The notes under the pieces are model-generated. The model did no database searches. It was not told the origin of the DNA and saw only the letters and a program-made list of their open reading frames with translations. Positions 59,717 to 64,000 of a stretch of DNA of 64,000 nt are shown here, piece after piece; position 1 is the first letter of the stretch; each line of letters begins with the position of its first letter. This DNA comes from Scleromitrula shiraiana (taxonomy: Eukaryota; Ascomycota; Leotiomycetes; Helotiales; Sclerotiniaceae): the NCBI GenBank assembly GCA_028455995.1, contig JABELC010000004.1:1674001-1738000 (forward strand), read 5' to 3'. A program made the position numbers and the translations under genes.

Positions 59717-60766
59717 TCATTCTCTCCATTTGACAAAGACCTCGTCGGTCCTGAATCTTTGAGTACATGTGCTCTCTTCCAATGGGGTTCTAAATCCTGT
59801 CTCGTATGCCAACAGTCCAGCTTGCGCAATCATTATGCCATTGTCAATGCAGAAACGCTCGTCGGTTGCGAAAATGCTTCCCCCGCGATCTTTTACCATT
59901 AAACCCATCATCTCTTGTAGCCTGAGATTACAGCCTACACCACCAACTATCAAAACCTGGTTGCTTCCCACATGGGCCATGGCTCTTTCTGTAATTTCCA
60001 CCAACATCGCATAGACGGTCTCTTGTAAACTAAAACACAAATCTGCTGTGGTAATGGTCTCCCCGGTGATTGGATCCTTCTGGTCGGGATTGGCCTTAAG
60101 TTCTCCCGCTAGAATATCGATACTTGCTAGTATTCCAGAAAATGAACAATCCATCCCCTTGACCGCATATGGAAGATCCAATAGTACTTTTCCCTTCTTC
60201 GCCAATTGTTCAATATTGTAACCTGGCGCCGGATCGTTGCTAATCTCGAGAGTTCTTGCAAATCGGTCCAAGCAATTTCCAACTGCAATATCTAGCGCCT
60301 CCCCAAAAATTCGATACCGTTGCTCCGCATATGCAATAACCTGAGTATTTCCACCACTAACGTATAAGACCACCGGATTATGAGCCCCTGTAATTTCTCG
60401 TCCCATCTCTATATGACCAACACAGTGGTTAACCCCTACCAACTCTTTACCCCACAGCAAAGACAGCATTCGAGCCGCAATGGCTACACTTTGTAAGGGA
60501 GCACCCATGCCAGGACCTTTGGTATAACAAATACAATCGATATCAGAAATCTTCACTCCAGCTTGAGCCATAGCTTGCTTGACAAGCCTTACTACCCATG
60601 ATCGATGATGTTTCGCGGTATCTTTAGGAAGGAAGCCTTCACCTGGAGGCGAGACGAATGTATGTCGAATATTCGAAAGGATTTTAGCTGGTTTCCCCTT
60701 TGCAGGATGTGATATGACCCCAACCCCAATCTTATTAGCACTGCCCTCCAAACCGATCGCAAACAT
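59717..60766 (-). CDS. KAE1: tRNA N6-adenosine threonylcarbamoyltransferase, KEOPS catalytic subunit
   Basis: A single exon gives 349 residues, the standard length of Kae1/OSGEP. Visible motifs are the start FAIGLEGSANKIGVGVI, the metal-binding HCVGHIEMG (His114 and His118), YVSGGNTQVIAY, the nucleotide-contact region ALDIAVGNCLDRFART, and GGVGCNLRLQEMMG with the metal-ligand ATDERFCIDNGIMIAQAG. The protein transfers threonylcarbamoyl from TC-AMP to A37 of ANN-decoding tRNAs as part of the KEOPS complex, in cytosol and nucleus. There is no mitochondrial presequence, which distinguishes it from Qri7. It starts divergently from the SET methyltransferase gene. Confidence 0.97.
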   Translation of the reverse strand: MFAIGLEGSANKIGVGVISHPAKGKPAKILSNIRHTFVSPPGEGFLPKDTAKHHRSWVVRLVKQAMAQAGVKISDIDCICYTKGPGMGAPLQSVAIAARMLSLLWGKELVGVNHCVGHIEMGREITGAHNPVVLYVSGGNTQVIAYAEQRYRIFGEALDIAVGNCLDRFARTLEISNDPAPGYNIEQLAKKGKVLLDLPYAVKGMDCSFSGILASIDILAGELKANPDQKDPITGETITTADLCFSLQETVYAMLVEITERAMAHVGSNQVLIVGGVGCNLRLQEMMGLMVKDRGGSIFATDERFCIDNGIMIAQAGLLAYETGFRTPLEESTCTQRFRTDEVFVKWRE

Positions 60767-61304
60767 GGTGGCTGCTGTTATAGTATTGTGTAGATGATAA
60801 TCAAGCGCTTGAGGAGGGGTAGAAAATGAATAAATGAACCATGCAAGTAAAGTTTGACAAGGCTGAGAAATAGTGTCACAGACACATACTTACAACTAAT
60901 CGATAAGGATTATACCGAACTTTGCATGTTATCTTATATTTTATATGCTATGACAGTTAAAACTCCCCACCACCATTCAATTTATAAACAATTCAGGGTC
61001 CAGATAGTTTCTCAAAATTGCATACTATAGTAGGTATAAATATGAATTAATACACAATATGAATATTTGATACTATGAATAATAATTGTGATGGTGAGAA
61101 ATTTTCCTGCTGACCTTGTAGAGCCCCACATATGACCTATATAGGACTAGAGCCCCTTTGGTTTATTTGATTTATTTTAGCGACCTTGAAATGTTGCTGG
61201 TGCGAACACCAGAAAACCTACTACCACCATACAATTCCTCTACCAGATTACACACGTCTCACCTATAATCTCTTACTCGAAACGTCAGGGAAAGTACTCA
61301 AACT
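60767..61304. promoter_or_regulatory. Divergent promoter region (KAE1 / SET methyltransferase)
   Basis: A 538-bp AT-rich spacer between two divergent starts. No defined site was seen. Confidence 0.5.
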
Positions 61305-62974
61305 ATGGATATCGACGACTTTGAAGCTAGAACAGCAACTTTCTCCTCATGGCTCAAGGAAATGGGTGTCCGGACCAGCCCTAAAATGGTATTGGCTGAT
61401 CTACGTGCTGAAGGTCGAGGACGAGGTGTTGGTATATATTACTCTTTCTTTCCCCTCTTTACTTATTATCGCTACGAGAACCGGAATATGGCTCCTCTGC
61501 ATTACTGTCCTCTTTTTTCAATACCCACATAGCGCATTTGACGAACGATTCTTACTGATCTATCACAGTTGCCACAGAAGATATTGAGGATGACGAGATC
61601 ATCTTTAGCATCCCACGCAACGCCGTATTGAACGTACAGAATGCCGCTCCAACATCCATTCCAGCTCTATCACAGCATGCGAATGCGATGCCTAGTTGGC
61701 TGGTATGTAGCCCGGTCGTTAGATTATATGTCCGGGCATGATTAACTGATACCTCTGCAGGCACTGACTGCAGTACTCATGGCGCAAGGACAACTCAAAG
61801 ATTCTCGATGGGCCCCGTACCTCGCGATTCTTCCCGATCAACTCGACAGCTTGGTCTTCTGGTCGGATTCCGAATTGTCAGAATTGCAAGCAAGTGCAGT
61901 AGTCAATAAGATTGGAAAGAAGGGTGCTGAGAAGATGTTTTCAGCTCACGTATCCCCACTTGGCCTGGAACATTATAGCACAGAGATGTGTCACAAAGTA
62001 GCGTCTGTCATAATGGCCTACGCATTTGATATTCCAGACCCTTCAGATGGTCTAGTATCCGGCGAAAAGGGACCGGAAGCGGAGGATGACCTCGTTTCTG
62101 ATGATGGAGAGGACGAGAAAACCATATTATCCATGATACCCCTAGCCGATATGCTTAATGCAGATGCCGACAGGAATAATGCCCGTCTGATCTGCGATAA
62201 CGAAGACTTGGAAATGAGAGCAATCAAGACTATCAAAAAAGGCGAAGAGATTTTCAATGAGTTCGATTCCCAATTCTCTGGTATTATGGTGATTGGCTAA
62301 CGCGGTGGATTCCTAGTTATGGCCAGCTTCCCAGTTCAGACCTTCTTAGGCGGTATGGCTATGTCACTGATAGGTATTCTACACACGACGTGGCTGAGAT
62401 TTCGACAGAGCTTATCGTTTCCGCGTTCCGGAATGGTAAAGTTCATCCTGCGTTAGGAAAGCTTACCCCCGAAGCCCTTAAAGTTCGACTTGACTTGGCC
62501 GAAAGAGAAGGCGTCCACGAAGAATCTTTTGATCTCGTGCACCCTAGTCCTGAGGAACCAGGTATCCCAGACGAACTATTGGCATTCTTATATATCTTGC
62601 TTATCAACGATGATCATCTAAAGGCCCTCCTAGACTCCCAAAGTAGTTTACCCAGTCGATCCAAGCTTACAACTGAGCTCGCCGGTCAAGTCCTATCAAC
62701 CTTGCTACAAGCGAGGGAAAGGGAGTACTCAACTACTCTCGAAGAAGACGAAAATCTCCTTCAAGATTCAACAATCCCATCACGAACCGCGATGGCGATC
62801 CGGGTGCGTTTGGGGGAAAAGAAAGTGCTTAGAGCAGCTATACAGGAGGCCAGTACTTTCGCTGGCGCAAATCAGCGCATGAGGCTTGTATCACAGAAAG
62901 AACCGGCTGGTAAGGGTACAAAAAGAAAGGCAGAAGAATCGGGACACGCAAAGAAAAAGGGTCGCTCACGCTGA
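61305..62974 (+). CDS. SET-domain ribosomal lysine methyltransferase (RKM4/SETD6-like)
   Basis: Exons 61305-61431, 61569-61702, 61761-62260 and 62317-62974 give 472 residues. The N-terminal FSSWLKEMGVRTSPKM is followed by a split SET domain: GRGRGVVATEDIEDDEIIFS, then MIPLADMLNADADRNNARL (NH-type motif) and EIFNDYGQLPSSDLLRRYGY, where NDYG supplies the catalytic Tyr. The C-terminal part is the Rubisco-LSMT-type substrate-binding helical domain. A basic tail (KGTKRKAEESGHAKKKGRSR) is a likely nuclear signal. The family trimethylates or monomethylates ribosomal proteins (Rkm4 on L42) or other nuclear targets (SETD6). The third intron donor is GTTCGA, chosen because reading through stops after 12 codons and the splice restores NDYGQLP. 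Confidence 0.9.
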
Positions 62975-63336
62975 GATGGGTAATGCCACGCTGATTGCGA
63001 CGGTAGGTCACGAAGTTCTTTTTGCTTTATGGAAAATTTGTGGAGGAGATTAATAGTCGAGTATCAAAACTGACCAGGGATCATTATTTCTAATGGTCTT
63101 TTTGCTCATTTGCGAGCGCTAAAATACAACAGGTCTTCCAGATGCTTTTCCTAAGCACCTTCGAACATAACTTCTAATATCAACAAATCAACGCTTATCC
63201 CTCTTTCCTTGGGTAACGCCCACTCCTTTCCCTAGCCCGTTCAAAATGTCATGCAGAAGGGTGATTTACAATGGAGGCTTAAAGTATGTGCTCCTAGTAA
63301 AACATAGTGACAACATTGTTGTCATGAAGAATCTTT
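62975..63336. other. Convergent 3' spacer
   Basis: Spacer between two convergent genes. No coding frame or other feature was seen. Confidence 0.5.
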
Positions 63337-64000
63337 TTATGAGTTTGGTTGATTCTGTGGTTGTTGGGGGGGACCAATTGCCCTATTGTTCAAGGGACTA
63401 CCGTTACTGCCGCTAGCGACAGCTCCGTTATTCCTACTCGATTGGAACATCCTCTGCCGCTCAGGGTAAAGATGTACCGACAAGGGTATTGTTGATCTGA
63501 ATCTTAAGGATTTGGTATCATATGGGTCTACCTCGTAGACAGGTTGACCTTCATCATCATCATCATCGTCATCATACTTCCAGCGATCCGACGTCCTATC
63601 TACGCTTTTACTGGCTGTGGTAGGCATGCCTCTACGGTCTATCCACAATCGACCGCCACGACCGATCCGCCTACGATACGCTGGTTGGCCACGGTGTTCG
63701 TCTTCCTCTGGAGGTGTGCTGTACCTTACGGTGACAGCGTCTGGCTTTTCTTTCGATTCCCATTGGTCAAATGATTCCGAGGTCACAGACGAAGGCGGTG
63801 TTATTAGATAGTTGTATTGAGCTATTGCAGGGCGGAAACCCATTCCAAAGCTCGATCCTTCAACAGGCAAGAGTGGTTCTCTCGTGCAATCGACGTAGTC
63901 CTTGTTCCATCTGGTATGCTGAGCGGACTTTTCCTCGATTTCTCTCTGCAGCATGTTCTCCTTTTGGGCAAGCACATCACTCAATAACATCAAATCAGTA
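63337..64000 (-). CDS. EPL1: Enhancer of polycomb-like protein Epl1, C-terminal part
   Basis: Partial gene running off the right edge; the frame is open to base 64000. About 220 residues are visible. They include LLSDVLAQKENMLQREIEEK, GRGGRLWIDRRGM, DRWKYDDDDDDDEGQPVYEV and DPYDTKSLRFRSTIPLSVHL, which match the C-terminal region of fungal Epl1, and a Gln/Asn/Pro-rich end. Epl1 is the scaffold of the NuA4/Piccolo histone H4/H2A acetyltransferase and links Esa1 and Yng2 to chromatin. The Asp run is encoded by an imperfect CAT/GAT triplet repeat (63549-63570) that could vary in length. The N-terminal EPcA domain lies outside the window. Confidence 0.9.
   Translation of the reverse strand, partial: TDLMLLSDVLAQKENMLQREIEEKSAQHTRWNKDYVDCTREPLLPVEGSSFGMGFRPAIAQYNYLITPPSSVTSESFDQWESKEKPDAVTVRYSTPPEEDEHRGQPAYRRRIGRGGRLWIDRRGMPTTASKSVDRTSDRWKYDDDDDDDEGQPVYEVDPYDTKSLRFRSTIPLSVHLYPERQRMFQSSRNNGAVASGSNGSPLNNRAIGPPQQPQNQPNS

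Noticed and set aside
62255..62280. tRNA B-box-like GAGTTCGATTCCC
   Set aside because: It lies at an exon-intron border and no cloverleaf can be formed around it. No other tRNA signal was seen in the window.
62248..62300. Alternative end of the SET gene at the TAA near 62300
   Set aside because: Reading through the third intron loses the NDYGQLP motif; splicing at 62261-62316 restores it and continues the protein.

Overview
This window is nuclear DNA of a filamentous ascomycete. Genes carry short GT-AG introns with fungal donors (GTAAGT/GTATGT-like), some intergenic regions are several kb long, and the proteins include fungal-only families (a 2EXR protein, a short kinesin-3, an unusual ketopantoate-reductase-like protein). 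The gene content and AT-leaning base use suggest a Leotiomycete, perhaps near the Sclerotiniaceae. That placement is inference, because no marker gene was aligned.

Left block (1-21.7 kb), mostly conserved genes: the C-terminal end of a CAND1/TIP120 cullin regulator, mitochondrial EF-Tu (TUF1), a small secreted cysteine protein, an EF-hand protein, an eIF4E-family cap-binding protein divergent from a NOPCHAP1-like acidic protein, a short kinesin-3, a decayed ORF, a 2EXR protein, and a ketopantoate-reductase-like protein whose nucleotide-binding glycine motif is abnormal. Microsatellite-rich spacers separate several of them.

Middle accessory region (21.7-54.3 kb). Two paralogous single-pass membrane proteins with cysteine-rich ectodomains sit tail to tail (25.5-30.8 kb). 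Next comes a decayed stretch: a broken CBM18-GH18 chitinase of the killer-toxin-like fungal subgroup (32.4-36.8 kb), a transposon-like remnant (about 37.7-38.2 kb), and a broken M35-like metalloprotease (39.0-40.5 kb). An unrecognised 201-residue ORF and an intact small secreted protein with a cystine-knot cysteine pattern (43.1 kb) follow. From 44.2 to 47.5 kb lies an unusual array: a 15-bp motif, TTTTGTTGCATATCT, alternates with its reverse complement and brackets seven unrelated, palindrome-rich inserts. A very AT-rich element with perfect 21-bp terminal inverted repeats follows (48.0-48.9 kb). A gene with a Vps62-like N-terminal part and a beta-rich C-terminal part stands alone at 51.4-52.9 kb.

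Right block (54.3-64 kb), dense housekeeping genes: a SNF1/AMPK beta subunit, the FAP7 adenylate kinase, HAM1 inosine triphosphatase, a small membrane protein with a GC-AG intron, the KEOPS subunit KAE1, an RKM4/SETD6-type SET methyltransferase, and the C-terminal end of Epl1 (NuA4). These genes act in separate core processes and sit in divergent or convergent pairs. No tRNA, rRNA or CRISPR array was seen.
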